A stretch of DNA of 64,000 nt from Paracentrotus lividus (taxonomy: Eukaryota; Echinodermata; Echinoidea; Camarodonta; Echinidae), in the NCBI GenBank assembly GCA_940671915.1, contig CALNVZ010003435.1, positions 3,460,464-3,524,463 on the forward strand, given 5' to 3'. Below are positions 1 through 11,162 of the stretch, one piece after another. The translations under genes were made by a program, and so were the position numbers. The notes under the pieces were generated by a model. It worked only from the letters and a program-made list of their open reading frames with translations, did not search any database and was not told where the DNA came from. Within the stretch, counting starts at the first letter, position 1. The number at the start of each line of letters is the position of its first letter.

Positions 1-929
1 ACTTTGTTAAAACTTATTGACTATAACCCATGAGTTCTATTGAGAGAGCCTCTCCCTTGCCAAAATGCACACCCAATTTTACCAACCTTAAATCCCCATT
101 GCCTGTCCAATGTGATTAAACCACAGCAATATGTCTCAGAGAAAAACGTAAGATGATGTAAATCTACCACTTGGGGGATAATGGTGGAATCTGTCCAGAT
201 GACCGTACACATAATAATATGTCGCGATTCTCTACAGCCAAAGTTCTGGGGTGCTGTGAAAGAGGAGATACTTGCTCTGATCGCGCCGCATCAGTAGCTA
301 ATTTCCCCAGGGTAGTAACATTAGGGCAATGAAATTGATGACAAAAGAAAATAAGTTGCATTTTTTGTAATACGTCAATTCAACGGCTGTCAACACCTGG
401 GGAATGCATCCACCTGTTGTGCGCGATACCCGCGAAAGCTTTCGGCTCTTCGTGCACTAGCCGTCAATCACTACCAAAATGGAGACCATTTTGCAAGAAA
501 AACTGCAAGACTCAACTTCACAAAACCTGGCCACGGAAAGCCACTGTTACAATACTTTTTAGTATAAAGAAGGGAAATAAAAATAGAAACTTCAACGAAT
601 CGAATCGTGCATTTCCGTGGCTGGAAATAAAACGTAGCAGAAAATGAGGACTTACCAGAAAAATAATTGACGAGTCTAAATTTAATCGTGACTATTGTTC
701 ATTCGAAGGCACAATGGTAGTGTATTTCATATGCTAACATGATCATTCGAGCATCCTGCATATTTGTGGAGTTAAAAACTGAATGTGCCGTATTCATATG
801 GGAACCCAAATTCATAACCTCGAAAAAGATAACTTGGTGCACTGTGAAACGTTACACTGCTAATCAATTGAACATCTTTAGAGTCTAGGATAATTTCATC
901 TCAAATTTGGTTAAAATCCAGTAGATGTG
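1..929. other. no gene recognised (left edge)
   Basis: No exon-like segment is seen on either strand. By the structure of the neighbouring METTL17 gene this should be part of an intron, because its last visible exon (1302-1412) ends at a donor and the conserved C-terminal part of the protein is still missing. I looked for the expected next exon and did not find it. Confidence 0.4.
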
Positions 930-1197
930 ATTATAATAATAATAATAATAATAATATCGTTTTATTTACCCACGGTAGCCACTTTAGTTCTGACAACTGT
1001 TCTCCCAGCGGGCCCTGCATGATGATATTATTACCCCAAGCTCCTTGTTACAAGGCAACTTTAGGTACCATTTTTGTAAGTCTTTGGTATGACTCGGCCG
1101 GGTTTCGTACTCACGACCTCCCGTTCATGAAAGCAAGAAAGGCTACCTTTTTACAGGCGCTCTAACCGATTGAGCTATCATGTCCGGTCATGTGATT
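930..1197 (-). repeat. tRNA-derived SINE with (TTA)n tail
   Basis: Read on the minus strand the element begins with a tRNA-like head. An A-box-like stretch (TAGCTCAATCGGTTAGAGCG) lies near 1155-1186, and a degenerate B-box-like stretch lies near 1105-1120. A tRNA-unrelated body of about 150 bp follows, and it ends in a TTA/ATA microsatellite at 930-957. The head, body and short-repeat tail are the layout of a Pol III SINE. It lies in a METTL17 intron. The exact 5' end is uncertain by a few bases. Confidence 0.65.
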
Positions 1198-1301
1198 TGG
1201 GGATATCAACATATTGGTCATTTAATCTAACGGGCTATACACACTGCCAAAAATGAAAGAAAATATCAAATAGCTACACAAGCCACTTTCTATTAACTTA
1301 C

Positions 1302-4300
1302 TGGTGAAAATACATGTCCTCCTTGACGATCAATCTGAGGTTGGAGTCTGTCATGAAACTGGTTCTCAGATTCCTCTGTTGAAGAGCCCTCCTCAGACTG
1401 ATCCTGATTCTCCTGAAAAGCAAGACAAATAAATATGAATATGAAATCAAAGAAAAAAGAGAAGGAGAAAGAAAAGAAAATTACCTAGATACAATGTTTC
1501 CTGCAACCAAAAATGAACAGAATAAATGAAACTCCCACCAATTGACAGTACTGTAATCAAGTCCAAAATACACAAATTTCAAGTCAAGTCCAGTTTTTCT
1601 AACGATTCAGCGAGAAAGGATTAAATTTGACAATGAATCAAAAGTTTCTAATTGAGGCTCTCCATTTCAAATATCTAATTGAAGCAAAATCTGTACATCT
1701 GGGGGGCATTTCATCAAAGGACTTGTCAGACGTTTTATCCGACAATTTTGCTCTCAGCCAATCAGAAGCAAGCATTTCAGTAGCTTATAACAGTTTGTCA
1801 GATAAAACGTCCGACAAGTCCTTTGATGAAATGCTCCACTGATTACATCCATGAGAATCTTGTAAACTGTTTCCACATCATTACAAGGCATCCAAGATCT
1901 TTGCTTGCAATGACTGAGTTAAATCAATTCAGTTTAAACAGTTTACAAAATCAATTCAAGTCAGCAGGTCATCATGTGACTAAAGTCAAGTCTCTCATCA
2001 TGTATCAAACTGCATCATCCATCAAAGTCGTCTGGAGTTGCAATTACTGTCCACTCTCATTATAACAAGCATCCATACAAGATTTCTTTAAAATGAGGTA
2101 ATTCTTGCATTTAAAATTTCAAACATGTGCATATATACGTGTGTGTGAGTATATTCGAAGAGTTTCATTCCAAAAGGGACTAAATCCACTTTTGATGAAA
2201 ATTGAGTTATTGGTATGAGGCAATTGTTCAGGTACGTACCCGTCTTTGAACAAAAGGATTTACTTAATTATTTATTGCAACTGTAAGAAAATGCATTTTG
2301 TAATTTTTTTTTTTCCATAGACACGTGTACAAAATCCTGTAAACCAAATGCCATTTTCTCTGAAGTTATAAAAGTGGATTTAGTCCCTTTTGGAATCAAA
2401 CTCTTCATTTGTTCAGTTATAACAAGGTAATTGGCTTGGTCCAAATATCTCATTATGATGGGAGACAAGTGGACTGCACAGTCAATGCAAACTACCACGA
2501 GTATAGCATCTTTTGCTTCCATCAGGGCTAGGTAGCTGAGCTCTAATATCTGCCATTCTCTATCAAGACCATGTAATCATGATCCCAAAACATCTCATTA
2601 TAGTGGGAGTGAACTGTACAAAATTATTATCCTGAAGTTCTTGACTCACCAATAGTATAGCATCCCTTGCTTCCATCAGGGCCAGGTAGCTCTCATAGCT
2701 GCCATTCTCTATCAAGACCATGTAATCATCCGTCAATCGCCATAGTGATCTTACAGCCTTCACTCTATCTTGGAATGAAGGGAGCTCTAGGAGTGAGTAT
2801 GCTGAGACAGTCATGCTGTATCTTGCCTAAAAAGGATAGAATCAGAGTTTGATTTATCAAGTATTTCATATCAAACACATATAGGGTAAATTGTTTATAT
2901 ATAGTCTACAAGCACAGACCCATTTCTTTTAAAGATTCACACAAAATTAATGTTATTTTAAACAACTCAAATAAATCTTCTTACATAAGATTGCATGTAC
3001 TATGAACAAGTCTAAATCACTTTTCTGAAAAGACACACAAAATTTGACACAAACCATACCCTCAGTTTTCTACAATGCTACATTAATTAATTTTAATAGA
3101 ATACTTAAATTTTGCTATTTCAGTCAAAAAGCAAATTAAGGTCTTCTTATATCCTATTTTACACAATTTTATACAATTCTGTCATATAGGTTAGCTCATG
3201 ATTTTGGTCTTAAAGACAATGTCCTTTCATGGTTCCAAACTTATCTTAGTTACAGCATCCAATAGAACTTATGTCAATGGTTCCTTCTACTCTCAACAGC
3301 AGAAATTGGGATACCGCAAGGGTCTATAATCGGACCGCATTGTTCACGTATTATATACGTAATATTGGTCATATTTTGACTCAACACTCAATTAAGCATC
3401 ACATATATGCTGATGACATTCAGATGTACACTATCTTTGATCCTACCAGGCCTGGGGATGCTGCTTGTTCTTATTTCCGTCTTTCAAGTGTTTTGACGAG
3501 ATACAATCCTGGCTCATCCATAACAAATTGAAGCTAAACTCAGGAAAAACAGAATTTTTTGTTGCATCATCTGCTTATCACTATTGTCGGCTTAGTAACT
3601 CTACATTTCACATTGGGATGAGCAGATTGCCCTATCACCCACTATCAGAAATCTGGGTGTGGTGCTTGATAGTGAATTGAAAATGTCTGATCATGTTAAT
3701 AATTTATGTCGTTCCCTTAATTGGCGGATTTACAATCTAAGTCGTATCAGGGGTTTTCTAGATGAAGACATATGTCATAATGTAGTCCGAGCTCTTGTAC
3801 TCTCCAGGCTGGATTACGGTGGTTGCTTGCTTGGTTGTATAACAAAACAAAATCTTGACAAGCTCCAACGCCTCCAGAATAGGTGTGCCCGACTAATTTT
3901 TCAGAAGTCAAAATGGTCACATGCTACCCTCTCCTTAACGAACTTCACTGGCTCCCTGTACATGAACGTATACAATACGAATTCTCGTTCAAACCTTTTC
4001 AAACCATTTCATCCACACTTCCTCAATACATTTCTTCACTCCTTCAACCACAACGTACATCATATTCGCTCAGATCTGCCTCGGCTCCCACATTTGTTGT
4101 TCCCAGGTCCATAAGCAGGCTGGCTTCAATTCCTTTCAATCACTAGCTCCTCGTCTCTGGATAGGCTCCCTTCATCTTTAAGAAATAGCAAGACACTTAC
4201 ATCCTTCAAATCTAATTTAAAAACATATCTGTATTCCTTTCATCCCCTGATCATTTATTTTGAATTTCCCTGAGGGAGCAGTGCAGCGCTTTGTGTCCCA

Positions 4301-7300
4301 TGGAAAAGGCGCTATATAAGTTTAATTATTATTTAATTATTATTATTCACATTGACCTGGAAAGGCACTATCCATGTTCAACTGAGAGCGCACCTCTCTG
4401 TGGTCAGTATCACCTTGTTGTTGGATGCAAGGAGGTCCATGTTCCTTCAGGCATCCAAGACTAAATGGCCATAATCTTGCTACAACTAAGTCAAAATGCA
4501 ACCATGGCAGGTCTCACCAGCCAGGCTGACTTCAAACCGACACCAGACCGAACAAATTATTACATTACCATGAATAGCAAAGTAGTGGTCGGTACAGAGT
4601 TGGTTTTTGGGTCAATGTGACTCAGGTATAACTTACCCTAAGGGAAACTGGCATGAAGTACCTGAAGTAGACATTAGGGATGTGGAGTTTATCCTTGCCT
4701 AGTTCCTCCTGGAGTAACCTCTCTGATAGTTGATGCATCGCCTTGGAAACCTCTACCATGTAATGTTCTTTGATTGCATCTCCCCATACACTGTGTGCAG
4801 CCCTGAAATAATATTAAGTCAATATGATAGCTAGAAATCACAATTTCAAATAAAAGAAGAATTAACTAGTATGCAATGTTAGAAATAAACCCACTAATAT
4901 ACAACCGTAACATTGTGTGGAATCATATGAAATTTAATGTTGTCTTGTTTATGATCCCTTCCATGCCCTGGCCAGAAAATCCTGCTAACAAGATGTCTGT
5001 TTTATTCTGAAACAAACACAAATATTACTGATACAATCTGCTCGCATTATAACGAACATGGATACAACAAGATTTCATTCCAATTAGACTAGTCGTGGAG
5101 ATGGCACGTCTCAGAGACATCTCTTGAGTCTCCACGACATGACAGGAGTTGCCAGAAAATCAAACATGTTCATATTTTTTCATATTTTTTAGAAGACATC
5201 TCAGAGTCTTTGAGTCTTGGAGATGTCTTTGAGACGTGAGATACCACCTTGAATACCTCATCCACTTACCAAGTTGTAGTTCCAACCCCAGATCCAAAGT
5301 CTAGGATGCTTGTAGGCTTGTATCCAGGATCCCCCTGTCTGATCTAGTATAAAAAATACACAAGAATAGGAGGATTAGGGAGGATTTCTAAACAAAGAAT
5401 TTAAACCTTAACTCTCGCGGTCATATATCTGATGCTCAATCTTTATATGAATGAAAATAAATTCAGAATACCTCTACCAAGAAGCGACTTAGCCACTATG
5501 CCATCTCTGGTCCATGGATAAGACACAATGAATTTCAAACAAATATCCCAGAGCTCTTAGTTCACTCTCATCAATAATCATAATTATCATTTCCCAGTAG
5601 GACAAAGGCTATGAATTTTAATAAAATTTATGGGAGGAGATCTGTATAACAGGATTATTTACTATTAAATTGGCATCCCCTTACAGGTATCCTTTACAAA
5701 AGGAGAGGGAGACTATTTAAGGGATAATATACTGCATACAACATTATGAATGTTCCAATACCAATATCATTAATCCCAACTGTCTTTGCTGATTTCAACA
5801 ACAGAGTTTTTAACACCAACATTTTTTACAGCTCAACCACTTTGGTTCTCGCTTACCTAGACGGTATTATATTGTCATTATTGCATAGTTACTTGCCCAA
5901 ATATTGAATGTTAATGCCAATTCTGTAACAAATCTAGCAGAGGATGATAAGCATAGTTTAAATAAAGAATCAGCATACCTCATTTAAAACTCTGTATAAT
6001 ACTGCATAGTTAGGAGGCATTCTTGCAAGCAAGTATGCTATGCTTTTGACATCATCATATCTAGCATAGAAAGGAAAAGACAAAACAAATTTATAAAAAA
6101 TATTTGCACAGCATACTTAATACAGAGTGAAATAGAGAAAATATCCTATCTTATTTAAGTTGTCTGTTTGAAGTATGAACATTTAATCACAGGTTTCATA
6201 ATATATCTTGGTAAAGTCATCTTCCCAGCATTTGGATCTTTTCGTTTGGATCGTTACATGCATGACTAAATGACAGACATATAGTATACTGTATAAGCCA
6301 ATATTTTCGCGTACAGATATTTTCGCGATTTTGGACTAATTGGGGAAATTCGCGAGAGCAAAATTTCGCGATTTTGGTGATGACTTCATTACTATAAATA
6401 GCCTTGTACTGAAGTGGAAATTTTCGCGATGACCGACTCGCGAAATTCGCGAAAATAAAGTCACCGCGAAAATAACCACTTATACAGTAGTAGAAGAAGT
6501 TCTAAAGAATATGTGATTTTAGATGAAATAAACACATCAAACTTTTAAATCTGTAATGCGCCAATCAATAGCTATGATGACATATTTGGGTCAAACATTT
6601 AGAATCTGCCTAATTCAATCACTCAGAAATGAAGACCATATGAGGCAAAAGATTTTTTAGTATACCTCTCAAATTGGGAATGTTTCCCTCAATGGGAAGA
6701 TTATAATAATACTCAGATTTATAAAGCAATTTTTCTATTTGAAAAGATCAGTCTCATACACAGAACAGTACCTCCCCTTTAGTTTTAATGACACATCCAG
6801 ATTAAACTTACTCAATTAACTGCCATTTATAAAGGTTCTTTCTCAAGCTTTTCATCACATGATGCATCTTTTGTCTCTTCTCAGGGGCAAATGATTGACT
6901 GCGTACATCATCTGCATCTACATCTATACAAAGGCATATTATAGAAATAATGAATAAAATCTTGGATTTAATGGGTGTTTCCATACCCTGACCTCTTGAC
7001 ACCTCAATCCTAATCCTAAGGTTTTACATTAGGGTGTTAGATTATAGAAAGATGTGTTTAATTATAGATATATGAAATTTTGTCCAGGAAACTAAGGTGG
7101 TCTCAGATTTTTAAAAATTGTGTTTGTATACAGCATGCAAAACTTCAATAAAATAAGTAGGAATATTTTTAGGTTTAGGACATGGATCTGGTGGGTAGGC
7201 CTAGGGGGGACTCAATGTGTCAGTGAGTAAGGATGCACCCAGGCCTTCCCTTGTTCTCAGACCTACTTATTTTCATTACTAGAACCACAAGAAATATGAA

Positions 7301-8069
7301 TTTCTTTTTCTACACCTTGAACTCTTCAGTTCTTTGAATCTACAATTTAGCATAGAAAATACTTTGACCGACCTTCTAGTCCGATTTCCTCAGAGTAGTG
7401 CTTAGCTGCTGCCCTCAACTCCGACTCTTCTACAGGTCTCTTACGACTGTGCAAGTAGTTGAAAAGTCTGGTTGCCTCAGGAATCAGGTTACGTACAGTA
7501 AGACCTACAGGAGGCAAAGAAGTTTTTCTGGTCATTACAATATCTGAACTTACAACTCAAATTCATCTAAGAAATTGTAAGCCCCCATAAATCTACCACA
7601 TAATAGTAGCCTAAATATTTTAAAATTAAACAAGAATTAAACATCTAAAATGTAAAACTGCTTTGAATTTTAAAATTGGGATGCTTACACTTCTTCACGT
7701 CAACTTTGGAAAGAAAAAAGGTAACTAATTGAGGAAGAAATTCATGCAATCCTGCTCTCATATGTCATTCCTCCAGAAAACTTATAAATCTGGAGGTCAA
7801 TGTCAATTCTTGATTCTTGATCCTAGAGCTATTTTTTTTTCTTTTTGGGGAAGGAATGGACTAAAATTTCAGTGTTAGCTGAGGAAACAAATTATTGACT
7901 ATTCACCTTCAAGAATCAATGCTATTCTGTCTGAGAGCACTTCTGGTAACTTGATATTTTTTGTCTGGCGAACTCCAGCATGACGACGGTGACTTGTGAC
8001 CTGTGTATCCAAGGACCAGTTTGTCCTGTCCTTTGATGCAGGTTTCTCTTCAGGGAGAGTTGATAGGAC
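1302..8069 (-). CDS. METTL17: METTL17-like mitochondrial protein (Rsm22 family), partial
   Basis: Eight minus-strand exons are readable: 8069-7907, 7504-7373, 6923-6812, 6060-5979, 5343-5270, 4802-4637, 2826-2650 and 1412-1302. Junctions are GT-AG and phases agree throughout. The first segment holds the N-terminal family block (HRRHAGVRQTKNIKLPEVL), the fifth holds the SAM-binding loop (ILDFGSGVGTTTW), and the seventh holds the conserved TVSAYSLLELPS and VLIENGSYESYLALMEARDA stretches. The last visible exon ends GGHVFSP, which matches where the family continues with a cysteine motif; the C-terminal Cys-rich part is therefore left of position 1. METTL17 is a mitochondrial matrix factor needed for small-subunit ribosome assembly and translation. 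No start codon is found: the exon at 8069 contains no Met, so an upstream exon must supply it. The acidic Ser/Glu-rich start of the last exon is less conserved. Confidence 0.88.
1701..1837. repeat. palindromic MITE, copy 1
   Basis: The ends are inverted repeats: GGGGGGCATTTCATCAAAGG at the left and its near-complement at the right, continuing into ACTTGTC...GACAAGT. A second copy is at 34640-34779 with the same interior (GCTCTCAGCCAATCAGA). The apparent reading frames across it are by-products of the repeat. Confidence 0.8.
2157..2406. repeat. MITE with about 36 bp inverted ends
   Basis: The left arm starts GAAGAGTTTCATTCCAAAAG and the right arm ends with its complement, CTTTTGGAATCAAACTCTTC. 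Both continue with GGGACTAAATCCACTTTT. The element is 250 bp with no coding content. It lies in the METTL17 intron between exons 2826-2650 and 1412-1302. Confidence 0.75.
2440..2577 (-). pseudogene. decayed duplicate of a METTL17 exon end
   Basis: This stretch repeats the 3' part of the METTL17 exon 2826-2650 together with the start of its intron (2582-2735). Shared strings include CCATTCTCTATCAAGACCAT and GCTTCCATCAGGGC. In this copy the minus-strand frame reads DYMVLIENG and then meets a TAG, and the donor GTGAGT of the true exon is lost. It is therefore not a usable alternative exon. It lies immediately downstream of the real exon, consistent with a local tandem duplication. Confidence 0.75.
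3201..4346 (+). mobile_element. non-LTR retrotransposon (CR1/L2-like) 3' fragment
   Basis: Broken frames together give the C-terminal half of a LINE reverse transcriptase. HHIYADDIQMY (the YADD catalytic motif) lies near 3395-3430, followed by NKLKLNSGKTEFF, GVVLDSELKMSDHVNNLCRS, SRLDYGGCL and LQRLQNRCARLIF, the usual order in CR1/L2/Rex-type elements. At least three frame changes and a 5' truncation show it is dead. The 3' end carries the GGCGCTATATAAG tail and short AAT-rich repeats near 4310-4346, as in CR1/L2 elements. It lies in a METTL17 intron, antisense to the gene. Confidence 0.85.
5092..5251. repeat. fold-back repeat
   Basis: AGTCGTGGAGATGGCACGTC near 5092 is answered by inverted copies: TCTCCACGAC at about 5130-5140, and GAGACGTGAGATACCAC near 5233-5250. 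There is no coding content. It lies in a METTL17 intron. Confidence 0.6.
6287..6489. repeat. MITE with CTGTATAAG...CTTATACAG ends, copy 1
   Basis: The termini CTGTATAAG and CTTATACAG are flanked by TA on both sides. The interior is full of TTTTCGCG/CGCGAAA motifs in both orientations. A diverged copy lies at 55116-55312. The TA flanks suggest a Tc1/mariner-type non-autonomous element. Confidence 0.75.
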
Positions 8070-9240
8070 CTGTAGCAATTTAAATGAAAAATTAGACCAT
8101 GATACTATTAAAGCTAATATAGTGTTGAACTTGTAGTCATGAGATTGATTCATGAAAGAAACTGTCTCAAAGTGATTGGAAAGGTTGATAACAATGCATT
8201 AAGAATTGTTTATTGATGTGAGGTTTTGGAATCAAGAAAATTATAAGAAATTTAGCAAATTCTCCGGAGAGTTACATGCACTGCACTAAAAAATGCATGT
8301 ATGGGACTTCATGTACACATGCATGCTGACATGTTAAGGACCCTTATAGGAACTTTCTACAATCGAATTCTTCCTAAATACCTTGAAAATAATTTAGCTC
8401 ACAATTATTTTCTGGACCCATGGTTCACCTTTCCCACACACTAGATTCTCTTTAACTATATTTATACAAGGCATACACTATCCTTGACATTCTTTGCTTT
8501 TTCCATTTATATTCTGGCTCATATTTCTTAAAGCAAGGAGCTGAACCTCCTTGCTTAAGTCAACTATTATTAATGGCAAACCATTTAGATCTAACGTTTA
8601 ATAATCAAAAAGCCTTCCAATAAAAAAAAAACCAATAGCAATGCCTGCAGTGGCATACAATTACAAGATTGGGGAACCTCCAAAAATTTTAAATTTCACC
8701 GAATTCCCTGTTCTAAAAATGGAGCCCTCAACATGCTCCAAAAAATCACCCTCAAAATACAAATAATTAATAAATATCCCCATCCCCCCAAAAGAAACAA
8801 CAACAATGAACAAACGACCACATACAGCTGCAAACCAACATCAGTCAGTACTGTAAAATGGCTGTCTGTCGCCCTCTTGGTTGCTGAGGAAACTTCTCAA
8901 TAATCATTAGCGAAACCACTCATTGCTACGAGGTCGATACATAGTATCGACCTCGTTAACCAAGTCCTTTATATTCGGTTGATATTTTTTTGAACACTTA
9001 CTTCCCACTGTTTTTATGGCAAGTGCTCGTCATAAAGGATGTAGAAAATGTTCTACAGTGCTTCCATAGTCCATAATAAAGTTAAGCTAGGCCTAGGCCC
9101 TGGAAAATAAATAATACAACACTAAAAAAGGAGAAAAAACTCACCACTCGTCAGGAGAATTACCTTCCCACAGCCTTACTGCAGATCAGAGCGCCGTCAT
9201 TCACTATGATACTATGCGGCTGCGTGCGGCAATTGCTATA
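8070..9240. other. METTL17 5' region, first exon unresolved
   Basis: The first METTL17 exon and promoter should be here. Plausible minus-strand donors exist (GTAATT at 9168, GTGAGT at 9145, GTAAGT near 9002), but none joins an open ATG-led frame to the exon at 8069 in the right phase. The stretch 9170-9310 is richer in CpG than its surroundings and may be the promoter. Confidence 0.35.
8928..8956. repeat. perfect 13 bp palindrome
   Basis: ACGAGGTCGATAC and its exact complement are separated by the three bases ATA. It is not part of a larger repeat that I can see. Confidence 0.8.
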
Positions 9241-9965
9241 TTGTTAAAAGAGTCGTCCCAGATCAACTCGCCAATACCAAGAGTCGCATCGCCACAGAGC
9301 AAGTTCTAGTTACATTGTCGATAGTGTGCGAGCTAGCTACGTGCTAGCGATTGGGCATACTTTCTCATCGGACCTTTACCGAATCATAATTTGGTATAGG
9401 TAGAGTTGAATCAAGCTTCTGTCCATAGCCAAGATAAAGTAACTTGTTTGGACTGTTAGTCTTTTTCAGCCGTCACATGTTTATAAAGACGGGGAAGCAA
9501 TGCACTTGATTTGTTTGAGAATCTATTTTGGTTTCAGTTACGTTTAGCTCTCTGTGGTTAGTATGTTGCTAATTACATTTATGTTTGTTCCAGTTTCGTT
9601 TCAATATTTAATAACAAAATTCGATAATATAGGGCGTTGAAATAAAATATCTCACTTGACAAAAACTAATTCCCGATGAGATATCGCCGCATGATAATCA
9701 TAGAAGTTTCGTGGCGATCTCGAGCAATGAAAACTACTCTCGGAAGGTGGTACTTTGACCTTTTACTTATATTTTGAACGAGCGCAAGGAGAGGTATCTG
9801 CCCAGATTGTTTTTCGTGCCATCTAGTTCATTTGAAAATAGTTTGGATTCGTTACCGAAACGTGTGTGTCGTTTCTGCAAATTTATACAAACACTCATCA
9901 AAAGTGATTTAAAACAGAAGTTTGAGGAGTAAAAACAGGCGAAACGGAAGTTTAATGAAGACCTT
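9241..9965. other. intergenic, no gene recognised
   Basis: This is the left part of the divergent METTL17-MVD intergenic region. Short frames on both strands show no family resemblance. Confidence 0.5.
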
Positions 9966-9973
9966 GGATATCC

Positions 9974-10115
9974 GGCATAATCGTGATTGAGGAAACCACC
10001 ATTCACTTTGTACAGCAGCACTTTATTCAGTCACGCGCATTGGTTTCCTCTTTCCACCCCCATTCACTTGTGTACAAGCATTTGAGCTAGTGGTTTCCGA
10101 AACGACGATAAGGCC
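9974..10115. mobile_element. hAT-type MITE, copy 1
   Basis: A 142 bp element with inverted ends (GGCATAATCGTGATTGAGG / complement of TTCCGAAACGACGATAAGGCC). It is flanked on both sides by the 8 bp GGATATCC, the duplication length typical of hAT transposons. GGATATCC is itself palindromic, so it reads both as a direct and as an inverted repeat. A second copy with a different 8 bp flank is at 25310-26527. Confidence 0.78.
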
Positions 10116-10295
10116 GGATATCCAAGAAATCATCCATCGAGAAAACGGTACGTAAAAAACTGTATTTTTCACAATAATTATAAATTTAAAATCAAACTCT
10201 TCGGATTTCTAATGTTCTTGCCTCGCGGGGCCCGCTAAAGTTGCATGCGTGAGCGAAACCAGCTTTAAACCTACCTCAAAATAAATTAAGATAAT

Positions 10296-10540
10296 ATGGC
10301 CGGAACCGAGCAAATATACAATAGATGAGAAATAGGAAGGTTAGGCTTACCTTAAAGCTAATAGGAATCAGTGACAATCCAAGTATCTCAGAACGTCAAG
10401 TTGTCTTCACGAACGAATCCAATACAAGTGCAGAGAGAAACCTCCCGCACATGCGCAGTCAGGAAAAACCCCCGACGACTACATTATCCTAGGAGGGGAG
10501 TCTCCCGGGATACTATGTGGGGAGGGGCAGTTTTACTACA
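10296..10540 (-). repeat. 3' LTR
   Basis: Direct repeat of 22738-22982 with no difference seen by eye. On the minus strand it begins TGTAGTAAAAC directly after the polypurine tract and ends CCGGCCAT next to the duplicated ATTAT. No AATAAA is present; AGTAAA near its start is a weak alternative. Confidence 0.95.
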
Positions 10541-10550
10541 CTCCCCCCCG
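10541..10550 (-). other. polypurine tract
   Basis: The minus strand reads CGGGGGGGAG immediately upstream of the 3' LTR. This is the expected place and composition for the plus-strand primer of reverse transcription. Confidence 0.85.
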
Positions 10551-11162
10551 TTCTGAAAAACCCGTGGGGCATACAGAGAAAAGAAAAACTCCCCGCAACC
10601 CCACAGATAAACCAAAAAACAGACCGGAAAGGGAACCAAAGGTGTACTCAATCAAAAAAAAAAATCGCCCGACATCTAACAAGAGAATTACGGGCCTTTC
10701 TCATCATATAGAGACACAAATTTTGGTTCCAGAAATTTCCCAGGACTAATTGGATAAAAACAAATAATTAAAGGAGTTCCCCTAGTATGACTAGGGAATA
10801 ATACCCGCCCAATTGGTCCCTAAGCAACAAAAAATACCAAAACATCAAACAAAGGTCTCCCACAACACCAAACACGGGGAGGCCAAAAAACAGAAAAACC
10901 ATGGGAAAAAACCCCAAAACTTTTATTTTTGTTTTTTGAAACACAATGCCTAATCTTATTAATATAACAGGATTAGGCACCAAAAAATATAAAAATAGAC
11001 TAACCCTATGCGATAACATAGGATTACTTTGGCTGGAGAGAAGCCTCCTGCCCAAACCACAGAAAAAACAGTGGCGGAAGAGCCTCCCGCCTACACTGAA
11101 CATGTAAGGGAGATGACCCCCCTACTCCCAGAAATAACAAAAACTATACCCTGGGCACTCTT
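10551..11162 (-). other. retrotransposon 3' UTR with hairpins
   Basis: A noncoding stretch between the ORF4 stop and the polypurine tract. It holds three short perfect stem-loops: CCCTAGT/ACTAGGG at 10780-10796 (3 nt loop), TGCCTAATC/GATTAGGCA at 10947-10979 (15 nt loop), and CCTATG/CATAGG at 11005-11022 (extendable to 10 bp with one mismatch). Their role is unknown; transport, packaging or stability elements are possible. Confidence 0.65.

Noticed and set aside
1627..2065. Plus-strand short frames as exons
   Set aside because: They coincide with the palindromic MITE at 1701-1837 and its flank and match no family.
9123..9240. METTL17 first coding exon ending at 9145 or 9169
   Set aside because: The only ATG in reach (near 9193) meets a stop after three more codons, and the phases do not suit the exon at 8069.
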